Shown: positions 16,801-24,801, numbered from the stretch's first letter. The stretch: 64,000 nucleotides of DNA from PVC group bacterium (GCA_945898015.1 CAMDGM010000010.1:21531-85530); one strand, 5' to 3'. The notes: generated from the sequence alone by a model not told the origin. Numbers and translations: made by a program.

Positions 16801-19169
16801 AGGCGGTGGCCGCCGAGCCCCGGATCGACGCCTTCGAGGATAACGTCTCCCGCTATCGGAACGAGCTGGCGAAAGCGAATCGCCGCTACGAGGGATTCTA
16901 CCCGAAAGATCCCGCCGGGAAAATCGACACCCGGCACCCGAACTACGAAAAAGTAAAATCCATGCAGGAGTCCGCCATTGCCCAGGTGCGCGACAATAAC
17001 GGCGTCATTGCCAGGCGCGAAGACCTGAAAGCCGAGCTGGCCGCCGCGACCCGGAACCATGAAGCCCGGATTCCGGCCGACGCCCGCACCGCCGACGGCG
17101 GGCTCGACACGAAGCACGCCGAGTACCAGCGGGTCAAAAGCGAGTGGGAAGCCGACCTGGCCTCCATCCGGAAAAAGCATAACCAGGACTTCGAAAAACG
17201 CTGGAACGAGCAAAAGGACGTCTTGGAGAACGCCGGCCTGTATACGGAGGATAAGAAGGCCCTGCTGGCCAAGGGCGGAATAAACGCCGTGGAGCTGTCC
17301 GGCGGAATGCCGAAAAGCATCATGAGCGACATCGACCTCACGGCCCGGGACATGAAAAGCGGCCTGGCCTTTATCGACGCCATGAAGGGCAAGGGGTACA
17401 AGGTGCTCGAGTTCAGCGACCGCTGGATCATTCCCCGAACCGACACCACCCTCTGGAAGCCCAACGCCCGGCCCGAAACGGTCGGAAGCTCGGCGCACGC
17501 CTCCTCGGTCGATTACTACACCTCCCGCGGCAGCGATAAATTCCCCACCGAGGGCGGCGTCTCCTACGCGACCCGGAACGCCGAGGGCATCGAGGATCCC
17601 GCGGGCGCCGTGATTTCGAACCTGAAAAAGGCCACGGAAGCCGGCATCGGCGGCACCACGGCCGACCCCGATTATCATATCATCGGCAAGAGCTGCGACA
17701 AGGCCGCCGAGGTGGCCAACAAATACGACCCGAGCCGGCCCCTCCAGGATCCGGCGTTTTTCAAGAAAGCCCAGAGCGTCCGGGATCATAACACGCCCGA
17801 AGAGGCTGGCATCCTGACCTTCGGAAACACACCCGCGGCCAAGGCCGGCGAGAGCCAGCAGTTCCTCTCCCGCGCCCAGGGTCATATCCGGACCGCCATG
17901 AAATCGGGCGAGGCGGCGTCCCTGCAGATGAACGCGAACAACCTGAAGCTCATGACCGCCTGCGAGGTGGCGGGCGACCGGAAAACCGCGAACCGAATCC
18001 GGGAGCTAATGGTCCGCGCGCGCGTGTCCAACGAAGCGGCCATGGCCTCGCTTTCCCGCCAGGACCCGGCGCTCATCGCGCACGTGCATGCGGACCTGTG
18101 CTCGGTCCCGCTGCCGCCGCTGCCCCCGCCCCCGCCCGATCGCGTCTTCGGCTACGGCTGGCTCCTTGCTAGCGCCAAAAAACAGATGGCGGCCCCGCCG
18201 CCCGCCGTTCCGGCCTCGGCCCGGCCGCTGCCGGAGACCATGAAGGCCGCCGCGCAGACGATCGAAAAAGGGGCGCTGCCCGCGCTGAAGGGAAATTCGC
18301 CCGAGAGCGCCTACCTCCAGTCGCTGAAGGCCTCCTTCGAGGCCGGCGTCCAGAACCCCGTCTATGCCGCCCGCGCGATCCGGGCGGCCAGCGGCTACGA
18401 GATGACCAAGGTCGCCTCCGATCTGGCCGGCGTGGCCGCCCCATCCAAAGGGAAAGGCGGAGGGTCGCGCATCGCGAATCCGCTGGCGCCGCCGCCCAGC
18501 TTTTCGAATGCCCCGCCGCTGGAAAATCGCGAGCTCGGAGCCATGAAAGCCGTCTGGGTCTTTCAGGGCATACCGGTTCGCGTCGAGGAAATCTTCCCGA
18601 TCGGATTCTCCAACACCGGTCATTCCATGAAGGACGACGAGTCGCTGGTGTCAATTGTGCCCAGCAACGAAATCCGCTGGGCCGGAGGCAGCCTGGAGGC
18701 CAGGGTCCCGTACGCCGAGCCAAACTATCATTCGGAAAAGGTCGTCAAGCTGGCCGCGGCCCCGAAAGGGGAAAAACTGACGGTCGTGCAAACCGAAGGC
18801 AACAGCCAGTCACGGCATGAGGAAGCCTGGGATCTCTGCCGGCTGCACGACCTGCCCCTGGCCGAGAAAAAAACGTTCGGCGGGAACCCCCGCTTTACCG
18901 CCTGGATCTACCGCGCCGGGGGCCGCGACCTGCAGCCCCTGGTCGACGCCTTCGAGTTCGGCACGAACATGAACTGGGAAGAAGATGGCCGCGGCAAACG
19001 ACTGCTCCGCGCGATCCGCTGGGAGGAGGCCGCGAAGCCGCCCCGCTTCACGGTGATCTTCGGCTCGTTCCATCCCTCTCAATTTGACGAATTACTCCGG
19101 AAGGGCGTGATGACGGCCGCCCAGCGGCAGGAATTTGAAACGTGGATCACCCGGCAGTCTGGCTCCTGA
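13884..19169 (+). CDS. Giant secreted protein: LamG-like N-terminus, coiled-coil repeats, nucleotidyltransferase-like motif
   Basis: A 1761-residue protein. A signal peptide (MRHFKTWLGFAGCLLFALSS) precedes a LamG/concanavalin-like beta domain (about 25-195) and a Pro/Ala linker. A long helical region follows; near 848-880 it holds a Gly/Ala-rich hydrophobic stretch (GIMAGALLVPGAGNVAIIYG). Two tandem copies of a 57-residue unit start at residues 992 and 1049 (pattern ELAxAxRxxE...DTxHxxYxxVKS). At 1140-1156 GGMPKSIMSDIDLTARD resembles the G-x(n)-S-D-x-D active site of nucleotidyltransferases. A PLPPLPPPPP hinge follows near 1408. I recognise no full-length family. It could be a polymorphic-toxin-like effector or an envelope protein. 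The ATG at 13884 has GAGGA ten bases upstream, and a good promoter lies 70-100 bp away. Confidence 0.8.
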   Translation: MRHFKTWLGFAGCLLFALSSSAENAAETNFAFTSPSYSRLLLNRYPTTNLQFFLTLNYQKPGTILDTVGINGAPPGSFALVIDSDGSLLFRVYDKSQNSEGRQPDGWHLLRSTNTLAKGRFYNVAIEVRPNDIRMHINSRLHSRITLKTNLSGQPLFLGDFPGDDNYDPRYNIHPAMVGQVIVVYIGPKRPPAPVPSGASAPATTAPAAPAKAGAPLPEAARSPSLSLGAKAYEIELLAASSGQLDEALQQAGSFPYALRQPVPVTNFPGFPSDDPCNPGNWSLPLVAWTTSHHARVFSQTATASATPANRPPAPALTPEAIEDYQRTVYQSMESMRQLCGATTGELARTFNALWAPFVDQPNAEAYAYFNRLNPLLARYRDLYGQIDGDVNAARQAWQQAGVAAVMPDENGVRAALDAGFMILQRLTRERAEVAALMGEIVALGDPPNPLQAKCRARRSHQAALNALSPPASAVGGAWVMVGADFSNWSSGRIPLTPGTASVFYEKPIKHFAYDYQMLWSHPPGRVAPGDMLELRFQSVRTGLDSSTLICVLDIPRIFRPAFTGVVSKLTQIAYPREDYFSFVMEGSVSTRNEGAQPRLEIRLLPFAGLIRDQLPPLRRDAADWRGERIYRYDWDPTGQRSPYDPGPSAAGAVTGLPEASEAPPHLTSPETAAAIVEHQQTLDIIRRNLQRAADELARETDPKRRGLLEDEVIMNQSNLQEEQDRIDSLKTGTLVHTRTVWEEREHQRFIDNIQQEVYLMGTEARLVKGLPGMASHLETGAFGVRQQIFKDMASIYNSGLSLEERVARLRQVGDGIQAKARTGQTQAFQKLRTAEDNLWYAEKIQTAATVGIMAGALLVPGAGNVAIIYGFGTGWAEGGPSKAAENTVRALNPAIDVAWAGYDGYYAQEPDPATGMLRYRGWQGAAENAATTYVLNKVFEKVGNYAQGHPPADLPGMSQTGAKKGSASAGREAVAAEPRIDAFEDNVSRYRNELAKANRRYEGFYPKDPAGKIDTRHPNYEKVKSMQESAIAQVRDNNGVIARREDLKAELAAATRNHEARIPADARTADGGLDTKHAEYQRVKSEWEADLASIRKKHNQDFEKRWNEQKDVLENAGLYTEDKKALLAKGGINAVELSGGMPKSIMSDIDLTARDMKSGLAFIDAMKGKGYKVLEFSDRWIIPRTDTTLWKPNARPETVGSSAHASSVDYYTSRGSDKFPTEGGVSYATRNAEGIEDPAGAVISNLKKATEAGIGGTTADPDYHIIGKSCDKAAEVANKYDPSRPLQDPAFFKKAQSVRDHNTPEEAGILTFGNTPAAKAGESQQFLSRAQGHIRTAMKSGEAASLQMNANNLKLMTACEVAGDRKTANRIRELMVRARVSNEAAMASLSRQDPALIAHVHADLCSVPLPPLPPPPPDRVFGYGWLLASAKKQMAAPPPAVPASARPLPETMKAAAQTIEKGALPALKGNSPESAYLQSLKASFEAGVQNPVYAARAIRAASGYEMTKVASDLAGVAAPSKGKGGGSRIANPLAPPPSFSNAPPLENRELGAMKAVWVFQGIPVRVEEIFPIGFSNTGHSMKDDESLVSIVPSNEIRWAGGSLEARVPYAEPNYHSEKVVKLAAAPKGEKLTVVQTEGNSQSRHEEAWDLCRLHDLPLAEKKTFGGNPRFTAWIYRAGGRDLQPLVDAFEFGTNMNWEEDGRGKRLLRAIRWEEAAKPPRFTVIFGSFHPSQFDELLRKGVMTAAQRQEFETWITRQSGS

Positions 19170-19349
19170 ACGACACCGGTCACGCAGGGAGTGTCGTGCG
19201 CTTATTTTCCCCGATATTTCGGGCGTTTTCGGGTTGACTTGTCCCCATTTTTGCTGCAACTTAAAACGAATCGAAAATGTATCAGTCTTCCTGTGGAAGG
19301 CGAATGCGGCATCGGTGGCACATGACCACCATAACAGTAGGAAAAGTCC

Positions 19350-20342
19350 ATGCGTATCATAAACGGGAATCGAGTCTGGGCCATCGGAATTGCATGTGCA
19401 GCGATCATGAGTTCACAGGTAATGGCAGAATTGGCGAACGACCGCCTGTCCGAAGGCGGAAAACAAACGACAGCTATGGAATTGGCATGGGAATCGATTC
19501 CCGGCGCTGTTGGGTATGAAGTGGCGGTTTTGTTCAATGGCGAGTTGCTGGACATCTCGCGGCAAACGAATGCGACGATAACTCGGGAGACTGTATGCGG
19601 ACCCGGATATTACACGACCCTCGTTCGCGAATTGGCCGCGAGCGGGGCCGGAGCATGGAGCGCGCCGGTGACGTTCACGGAGAAGCGTGAGCTAACGCCC
19701 GAAAGCAAAGCACCGCTGACTGCGCCGCCTAAATCGTTTTCCTGGAATCGCACCACGACCGCCACCCGGTATCTGGTCAAGTTGTTCTGGTATAGTAGCG
19801 CAACCGGACAATATGGAATCAAGAAGGAGGTCTGGGTGCCGCAGACCGGTTCTGCAACCATATACTGGTATCCGACAGCCGGATTGATCGGGAACGGCAA
19901 GTATAAACTGCAAGTCACCGACTATGCGGGAACAAAACCGGGCATGACCGGCACTGTGTATTTCGAGGTAAAAGCGTCGCAGGCTGGGACTTGGCGATCC
20001 TCCTCTTCAAATAAGTACGCGCTTTCAGTGACCGCTGACGCGCTTGGCAACATCAGCGGCGCGCAGCTTACCGCGTTTTACAACGACGGCTGGTTTAGCA
20101 AGGACAGTTACACATTTGCTGCGAATGCCATCACGAAGAGCGGATCGTCCTTCGTGGCCGAGAAGAAAATAGTGGTTACGAACAGATCGGGGACTAGCCT
20201 GTATTATTATAAAATTTCGGGCACGTTTCAGGCCAACGGCTCGATTACCGGCACATGGAAGGCCTCCTACTATCAGAAACCAAGTTATCTGCCGTCAGCA
20301 CGTACAAACACCAAACAGGGGTCTTTTACGGCACAGCGCTGA
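19350..20342 (+). CDS. Secreted protein with fibronectin-III-like segment, unknown function
   Basis: A 330-residue protein. A clear signal peptide MRIINGNRVWAIGIACAAIM with cleavage near SQVMA is followed by a beta-rich chain: ELAWESIPGAVGYEVAVLFN and FSWNRTTTATRYLVKLFWY look like fibronectin type III strands. The C-terminal half is Ser/Thr/Tyr-rich (SVTADALGNISGAQLTAFYN), like bacterial surface or cell-wall-associated repeats. AGGA lies 9 bp before the ATG. Base composition is distinctly lower in GC than in the giant gene upstream, hinting at a different origin. Probably periplasmic or cell-surface; no enzymatic motif seen. Confidence 0.7.
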   Translation: MRIINGNRVWAIGIACAAIMSSQVMAELANDRLSEGGKQTTAMELAWESIPGAVGYEVAVLFNGELLDISRQTNATITRETVCGPGYYTTLVRELAASGAGAWSAPVTFTEKRELTPESKAPLTAPPKSFSWNRTTTATRYLVKLFWYSSATGQYGIKKEVWVPQTGSATIYWYPTAGLIGNGKYKLQVTDYAGTKPGMTGTVYFEVKASQAGTWRSSSSNKYALSVTADALGNISGAQLTAFYNDGWFSKDSYTFAANAITKSGSSFVAEKKIVVTNRSGTSLYYYKISGTFQANGSITGTWKASYYQKPSYLPSARTNTKQGSFTAQR

Positions 20343-20515
20343 GGTGCTGAGGCGAATTGGCAGACCTTACTGCTGAAGCTCTGCGCTGGAAAACAGCCCC
20401 GCCCCACATCGACATCACAGGGCGTGGACACTCCCGGCAAGAATTGGCCACAACCCGGTCATGATCCATGCGCTACGCTTGGTAGTTGCGTCAAACAGTG
20501 GGCGCCCCTCCCTCA

Positions 20516-21730
20516 TCACTCTCCCACGGGCGTCCACTTCACCTGATCCAGATAAGTCGAGCCCGGCGCAAGGCCCGTACCGCCAACGAATACCCAGCGT
20601 ACGGCATGATCGCCCTCCCCGAGCGTCAACGACTCACGGGACCACTCATACCCGGGGATCAGGGTGCGCCTGATCTTGCCGTTGACGAATACCAGGCACG
20701 TGTCTTTGCCGGCGCCTTTCACCAGCCAGTCGAATCCCAGCTTGCCGGGACCTTCCAGAACGGTTTCAAGCCACGACGCCTGGCCGGAGGTTGATGGCCC
20801 GCTGATGGCCGCATCAACTCCGTCAACGGTTACAAAGGCTTGCTTCGTCCATGGCGCCCGGTCTGAGGTGAACCAGGTCAGGCCTCCGTCGTCCAACGCA
20901 TCGGTCAGCCGGGCCATCCGGCTGACGGTGGCATTCGCCCCTGCAGCAGTGGCTTTGCTGTTGGCCAAAATCGTAATCGTTGCCTTGGCGGGAGAAAGCA
21001 AAATCGCGCCGACAGGGTTCTTGAGCACGAGCTGGAAAGTTTCATTACCTTCTGTCTGGCCATCCGCCAAGATGGGTATCTTGATTGTTTTTGGAGCGTT
21101 CTGCCTGTTTGTCCAGATGAGCGTGCCGCTCTTGGGGGTGTAGTCCTGCCAGGGCAAAGCGGACTTGGGCGTGATCACATAGTTGACGGATACGGTACCA
21201 TCGGCCCCGTAAAGGCGTTTGACCTTAACTTTTTTTATGGTCCCTTCCAGGGCCAAATAAGAAGCGGATTCCAAGCACAGCGATCCCGGAGCGCTTGCCC
21301 GGGTTGCAATCCAGACGCCCGTACTCGACCCGGAAGACATGGTTCCCGTCATCGCGTAATAGGACAACATTTTCCCCTTGTAGAGGGTGCATTCAGAATC
21401 AGGAAGAAGCCAAGCCACGTTATTTCCTGCCTGGGCCCACGCTCCGGTCGTCACGACGAAGCCGTTGGTGATGGTGAATAGTCCGGTTTGCTTGAAATCA
21501 ATCGCGAGCATAGACGAGTGGTAGTATTTATATATCAGCGTCCATATTCCGACCATGGGCCCCTGGTTGCCCGGCATCAATAATTTTGACGATGAAGCCA
21601 TGGACGCGAGCGGACCCGTATCTACTCCGGCGGAGAGACTCGGCGAACTGGCCAACGCCACCCCAAGGACCAGCACGAGCAGGGCAGCTTGGCCGCGTGT
21701 TCTGAACTTCTTGAATCGCAGTTTCATCAT
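20516..21730 (-). CDS. Exported Calx-beta domain protein
   Basis: A 404-residue protein. The signal peptide is MMKLRFKKFRTRGQAALLVL through ASSPSLSAG. A first beta domain (WTLIYKYYHSSMLAIDFKQT) is followed by a Calx-beta domain at about 170-255 (VSVNYVITPKSALPWQDYTP, GQTEGNETFQLVLKNPVGA), which binds calcium in many extracellular adhesins. The C-terminal 130 residues (LGFDWLVKGAGKDTCLVFVN) form a jelly-roll-like domain seen in PVC surface proteins. AAGGAAG precedes the ATGATG start. It is convergent with the secreted protein at 19350-20342; the 173 bp between them contain nothing I recognise. Confidence 0.78.
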   Translation of the reverse strand: MMKLRFKKFRTRGQAALLVLVLGVALASSPSLSAGVDTGPLASMASSSKLLMPGNQGPMVGIWTLIYKYYHSSMLAIDFKQTGLFTITNGFVVTTGAWAQAGNNVAWLLPDSECTLYKGKMLSYYAMTGTMSSGSSTGVWIATRASAPGSLCLESASYLALEGTIKKVKVKRLYGADGTVSVNYVITPKSALPWQDYTPKSGTLIWTNRQNAPKTIKIPILADGQTEGNETFQLVLKNPVGAILLSPAKATITILANSKATAAGANATVSRMARLTDALDDGGLTWFTSDRAPWTKQAFVTVDGVDAAISGPSTSGQASWLETVLEGPGKLGFDWLVKGAGKDTCLVFVNGKIRRTLIPGYEWSRESLTLGEGDHAVRWVFVGGTGLAPGSTYLDQVKWTPVGE

Positions 21731-21825
21731 CGCACACTTCCTTTATTCCGTCACATTACGACATGCCAAGGTTGACCTTATTCAGCCTGCCCGGACTAAC
21801 CTCTGCTCAATCATGAGCAACTTGA

Positions 21826-22270
21826 TCAAGATACTGTTTTGATGATCATGCGCAAACAATACCAGTTGCCTGCCGCCTTTGTCAAGGTTCCGATGAACGT
21901 TGTCGCAACTCCATGAAAATGAAGCAGCGCTGGGTTCAGGCCTGAAAACATAAGACTCACTGTCGGTCGATCGCCCCAAGGATTTGTCCACCCTGGGGTG
22001 CCTGGTAAAGAATAAAGGGTTGTCTGGCTGTCATCGTAAAACAAACTCCCGTCACTACTGGGGGCATTGCCCTGAAAATAGACCGCGGTCAGCTTGGGGC
22101 ACCAGGCAAACGCCCAGGCCCCGATATTGGTGACACGGGAAGGAATGGTCACGCTGGTCAGGCTTCCGTACTCGAACGCATAATGCCCAATACAGGTGAC
22201 ACTGGGGGGAATCGTGTAGTTTCCGGCTTTCCCTCCGGGGTGACAGATAGAGGCCGTCGTTGTGGGATTG
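21826..22270 (-). pseudogene. Remnant of a BspA-type leucine-rich-repeat surface protein
   Basis: On the minus strand an open frame reads HPGGKAGNYTIPPSVTCIG, then HYAFEYGSLTSVTIPSRVTN, then IGAWAFAWCPKLTAVYFQGN, the LRR_5 repeat pattern of BspA-type surface proteins. The typical closing segment (TLYSLPGTPGWTNPWGDRPT) follows. The homology starts abruptly near 22270 with no start codon or export signal, and the GIY-YIG gene begins at once upstream. Only about two repeats remain, and the C-terminus runs on about 35 atypical residues. I read it as a decayed 3' fragment, cut by the insertion or rearrangement that brought the GIY-YIG ORF. Confidence 0.65.
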
Positions 22271-22289
22271 GAGGCGGGAGGAGACGGCT

Positions 22290-22571
22290 TTAATCCCGGC
22301 TTTTGCCAAGTTCGTGCAACCGATCCTTGTCGCCGGCAATCAGCGCTTCCTTCTTCGCGCGGCTCCAGGGCTTCAACTGGCGCTCACGGCGGATGGCCAA
22401 GAGTTCGGTGGTAAAAGATTCGTGGTAGAGGATGGCGGAAGGGGTATTCTGGGCCGTGTGTTGAGCGCCTTTTTTGTGCTGATGCAGAGAAAGGCGGGCG
22501 GAAAGGTCGTGGGTGTGGCCGATGTAGTAGCTGTGGTTGGAGCAGGCGAGGATGTAGACGAACCAGGTCAT
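22290..22571 (-). CDS. Small GIY-YIG nuclease-superfamily protein (UPF0213-like)
   Basis: A 93-residue single domain. MTWFVYILACSNHSYYIGHT contains the YIL...YIG signature (the GIY-YIG equivalent); the catalytic Arg region is DLSARLSLHQHKKGAQHTA, and Glu appears in LLAIRRERQLKPWSRAKKEA. Such stand-alone GIY-YIG proteins are widespread, and their nuclease role is rarely demonstrated. No good Shine-Dalgarno precedes the ATG at 22571. It lies between an LRR pseudogene and a large inverted repeat (22690-22788), which together look like the scar of a small mobile unit. Confidence 0.82.
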   Translation of the reverse strand: MTWFVYILACSNHSYYIGHTHDLSARLSLHQHKKGAQHTAQNTPSAILYHESFTTELLAIRRERQLKPWSRAKKEALIAGDKDRLHELGKSRD

Positions 22572-22615
22572 GTTAGCAGAAGAGAGCGATTGGATGTCGG
22601 CTTTAACATTTCAGG

Positions 22616-22788
22616 CTTGCCCTTCGACGCGCTAGACTGGCACAGGCGAGCGTCTCCGCGTCGGCTTGGGCACTTCGTTCTTGCCCTTCGACGCGCTCGC
22701 AGGGCTCGCTTGCTCAGGGCATTCGCCGCGTTCGCTTTTTTCGCAAACTGGGGCCTGCCATGAGCAAGTGAGCGTAAGCGAACGCGTC
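22616..22788. repeat. Direct repeat and large imperfect inverted repeat beside the GIY-YIG gene
   Basis: The 18-mer CTTGCCCTTCGACGCGCT occurs at 22616-22633 and again at 22680-22697. From the second copy a long imperfect inverted repeat begins: 22690-22716 (GACGCG...CTTGCTCA) pairs with 22761-22788 (TGAGCAAG...CGCGTC). The loop is about 44 bases and includes a T-run. It ends just before tRNA-Ser. It resembles REP-like palindromic units that disperse in intergenic DNA. Confidence 0.6.
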
Positions 22789-22791
22789 AAA

Positions 22792-22881
22792 TGGCGGAGG
22801 GGGAGGGATTTGAACCCCCGTTACCTTGCGGTAAACATGATTTCGAGTCATGCGCATTCAACCGGGCTCTGCCACCCCTCC
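22792..22881 (-). tRNA. tRNA-Ser (anticodon CGA), CCA encoded
   Basis: Read on the minus strand from 22881: acceptor GGAGGGG pairs with CCCCTCC, and the D-arm is GCAGAGCCCGGTTGAATGC. The anticodon stem CATGA/TCATG closes the loop CTCGAAA, giving anticodon CGA (serine UCG). A long variable arm (TTTACCGCAAGGTAAC) typical of class II tRNAs follows, then a T-arm with TTCAAAT, discriminator G and encoded CCA at 22794-22792. It marks the left side of the metal-transport and integrated-element region. Confidence 0.95.
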
Positions 22882-22913
22882 GGAACGTGATCAAGATGTC
22901 AAAGAGAACGCAT

Positions 22914-22943
22914 AAAATAGGCGATTGGGCGGCCAAAAGTCAA
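22914..22943 (-). promoter_or_regulatory. Promoter of tRNA-Ser
   Basis: On the minus strand TTGACT (22943-22938), an 18-bp spacer and TATTTT (22919-22914) give a good sigma-70 promoter whose start point would lie about 26 bases before the tRNA 5' end. Confidence 0.55.
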
Positions 22944-23072
22944 GCTTTGCCGGGCGAGCTTTGCGGGCGGGATGCGAAATACTGGGATAACTGACCGATG
23001 ATGTCAAAGAATCATCGACGGACGCGGCGTTTTAAAGCGGATTCATTTTGGGACTGGCCCCTGATAACAATA

Positions 23073-23108
23073 AAAAAACTCAAGAACATTATGGTTCTTG
23101 AGTTTTTT
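23073..23108. terminator. Bidirectional intrinsic terminator
   Basis: A perfect 15-bp inverted repeat (AAAAAACTCAAGAAC at 23073-23087 with its complement at 23094-23108) around a six-base loop carries an A-run on one arm and a T-run on the other, so it can stop transcription in both directions. It sits 4 bp before the first tRNA-Pro-end repeat and closes the cbi operon on the minus strand. Confidence 0.85.
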
Positions 23109-23111
23109 AAA

Positions 23112-23241
23112 TGGTCGGGGCGACTGGCGCTCGTTTGAACCTGACCCCCGACTGATCGTGCCGATTGCTGCGATTGTTGACGGCCCAGTGCAACCTTTTG
23201 TCGCATCGGTCCAGCGTCTTGCTCGGCTTTGCGTCTGAATC
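23112..23241. repeat. Island boundary repeat 1: tRNA-Pro 3' end (11 bp) plus shared block 'Y'
   Basis: 23112-23122 is TGGTCGGGGCG, the reverse complement of the last 11 bases (CCA included) of tRNA-Pro. The block that follows ('Y', 23123-23241) matches 27445-27571: the first 19 bases are identical, then similarity is weaker but continuous and ends on CTGAATC in both. In the minus-strand frame both copies translate to related peptides (IGTISRGSGSNERQSPRPF and IGAISSGYGSNERQSPRPF). No gene is recognised here. I read it as the left end of block A. Confidence 0.65.
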
Positions 23242-23983
23242 AATGCGGGTGCGCGTGGCGTAGGATGTGGGGACGCTCCAGGCCATGCGCCAGCATGAGA
23301 TTCTCGTCAGAGAGAATCTCGACGGTGGGGCCTTGGGCAACTATGCGACCGGCGTCCATCACGAGAACGTGACGGCACACCTCCACGACCAGTTCCAGGT
23401 CGTGGGTGGCGATGATCTTGGTGTGCTCAAAGGACAGTAAGTGCTCGATCAATCGGCGGCGGGCGCGCGGATCGAGATTGGATGACGGCTCGTCCATGAC
23501 CAGAATGTCGGGCGACATGGCCAAGACGGTGGCGATGGCCACGGCCCGTTTCTCTCCCGCCGAAAGCCGGTATGGGGGCCGCTCGCGAAGGTGCGTCATC
23601 CCCACGCGCTCCAGCGCGGAAGCGACGCGGCTTTCAACCTGGTCCGGTGGCAGACCGGCATTCAACGGGCCGAAGGCGACGTCTTCTGCCACCGTCGGCA
23701 TGAACAACTGGTCGTCGGGATCTTGAAAGACCATCCCGACTGCGCGACGCGCCAATGCGGCCGTCTCCCGAGTTACGATGGTGTCGCCGATCCGGACGTC
23801 GCTGCGCGTCGTTGAGAGGTATCCGTTGAGGTGAAGGAGGAGCGTCGACTTGCCAGCGCCGTTCCCGCCGATCAGGGCAACCGCCCCGCCGTGCTCAATG
23901 CGAAAAGATACACCCCGCAACGCCTCCGTGCCATCCGGGTAGGCAAACGAGAGATCGCGGACCTCGACCACATGATGGCTCAC
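23240..23983 (-). CDS. cbiO: Cobalt/nickel ECF transporter ATPase CbiO
   Basis: A 247-residue ABC ATPase that powers the CbiMNQO nickel/cobalt importer on the cytoplasmic face. It shows Walker A ALIGGNGAGKSTLLLHLNGY, Q-loop MVFQDPDDQLFMPTVAED, the ECF-type signature YRLSAGEKRAVAIATVLA, Walker B DILVMDEPSSNLDP and a switch His in IATHDLELV. The C-terminus is His-rich (RPHILRHAHPH), suiting a metal transporter. It starts with GTG at 23983, overlapping the stop of cbiQ (GTGA). The open frame runs far upstream inside cbiQ, but that part has no homology. Last gene of the operon. Confidence 0.93.
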   Translation of the reverse strand: MSHHVVEVRDLSFAYPDGTEALRGVSFRIEHGGAVALIGGNGAGKSTLLLHLNGYLSTTRSDVRIGDTIVTRETAALARRAVGMVFQDPDDQLFMPTVAEDVAFGPLNAGLPPDQVESRVASALERVGMTHLRERPPYRLSAGEKRAVAIATVLAMSPDILVMDEPSSNLDPRARRRLIEHLLSFEHTKIIATHDLELVVEVCRHVLVMDAGRIVAQGPTVEILSDENLMLAHGLERPHILRHAHPH

Positions 23984-24783
23984 ATGGCACCCCCGGTCAG
24001 CAGGCGTCCGAACGCCTCCGCCAGATTCCACAGGCGGGCCGACACAAAGAAGAGAAGACAGCCCGCGACGAATATCGCATCCGACCACACGAACGAGGAT
24101 GGACGCAGAACACGCACCTCGCCATCGAAGCCACGCGCAACCATGGCCCGATAGACGCGCTCGGCCCTGTCCATCGACCGGAGAAGGAGATGGCCAATCA
24201 TTGAGCCATAGACTCGAAGACGCAGGGGACGACCGGACGACCGCATCTCCGCACTTCGTTTCATCTTGCCTGCCTGATCCGAGACCACAAAGAGGTAGCG
24301 ATAGAGAAACAGCAATTGAACCACAAAGACGCGCGGGACTCCGAGCCGTTCCAGCGCCGCGCCCAAACGGTTCATGCCTGTGCAGGCTACAAGCGCAAGC
24401 GCAGCTCCGACAGTCAGGAAGAACCGGAACATGATCGAGCCGAACGACACCCATCCCCCCGAGATCGCAACGGTGCCGATAGTCGTGACCGGTGTCCGGT
24501 CCAGCAGGGGATTGAAGATCCCGATGAACAGGGCGAATGGCGCGGCAATGAGTATCTTCCGTGCGAGGTAACCCACCGGGATGCGGCCCAGCGAGATGAG
24601 GGCAATCGGATAGAGCAGAAACGGGGTCAGCGCGGAGACATCATGGCGTGGAAAGGACATCACGACGACGATAAACGCGAGGGTGACGATGGCCTTGGCC
24701 CGCGCATCGAGCCGATGCGCGGGCGTGTCCATGCGCCCGAGTTCGTCCATGCGCCCAATTTCGATCCAATCCGTTATCCCCAT
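23980..24783 (-). CDS. cbiQ: ECF transporter transmembrane component CbiQ
   Basis: A 267-residue membrane protein with about five or six hydrophobic segments (AIVTLAFIVVVMSF; FLLYPIALISLG; ILIAAPFALFIGIF; FFLTVGAALALVACTGM; VFVVQLLFLYRYLFVV). The two cytoplasmic Ala-Arg-Gly coupling motifs typical of CbiQ/EcfT appear as SAEMRSSGRPLR and RAMVARGFDG. It joins the CbiO ATPase to CbiM. The ATG at 24783 has GGGAG five bases upstream; a TTG five codons earlier is less likely. It starts 18 bp after cbiM and overlaps cbiO. Confidence 0.92.
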   Translation of the reverse strand: MGITDWIEIGRMDELGRMDTPAHRLDARAKAIVTLAFIVVVMSFPRHDVSALTPFLLYPIALISLGRIPVGYLARKILIAAPFALFIGIFNPLLDRTPVTTIGTVAISGGWVSFGSIMFRFFLTVGAALALVACTGMNRLGAALERLGVPRVFVVQLLFLYRYLFVVSDQAGKMKRSAEMRSSGRPLRLRVYGSMIGHLLLRSMDRAERVYRAMVARGFDGEVRVLRPSSFVWSDAIFVAGCLLFFVSARLWNLAEAFGRLLTGGAM

Positions 24784-24801
24784 AACACTCCCGCCCAACC
24801 C

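Noticed and set aside
13941..17885. A 1314-codon open frame on the minus strand inside the giant secreted-protein gene
   Set aside because: It is a GC-bias shadow: its composition is Gly/Arg/Val-rich with no domain, and the plus-strand frame has a signal peptide, a promoter and recognisable domains.
20343..20515. Possible terminator or small gene between the two convergent exported-protein genes
   Set aside because: No stable hairpin with a T-run and no supported ORF was found by eye.
22882..23072. Short frames just upstream (5') of tRNA-Ser
   Set aside because: They cross the tRNA promoter and have no ribosome-binding site or homology; apart from the promoter I see nothing here.
23043..23243. 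A short minus-strand peptide (with ...GSNERQSPRPF) in boundary repeat 1 as a gene
   Set aside because: A related peptide exists in repeat 2, but there is no ribosome-binding site, the frame crosses the strong terminator, and it is better explained as part of the repeated DNA.
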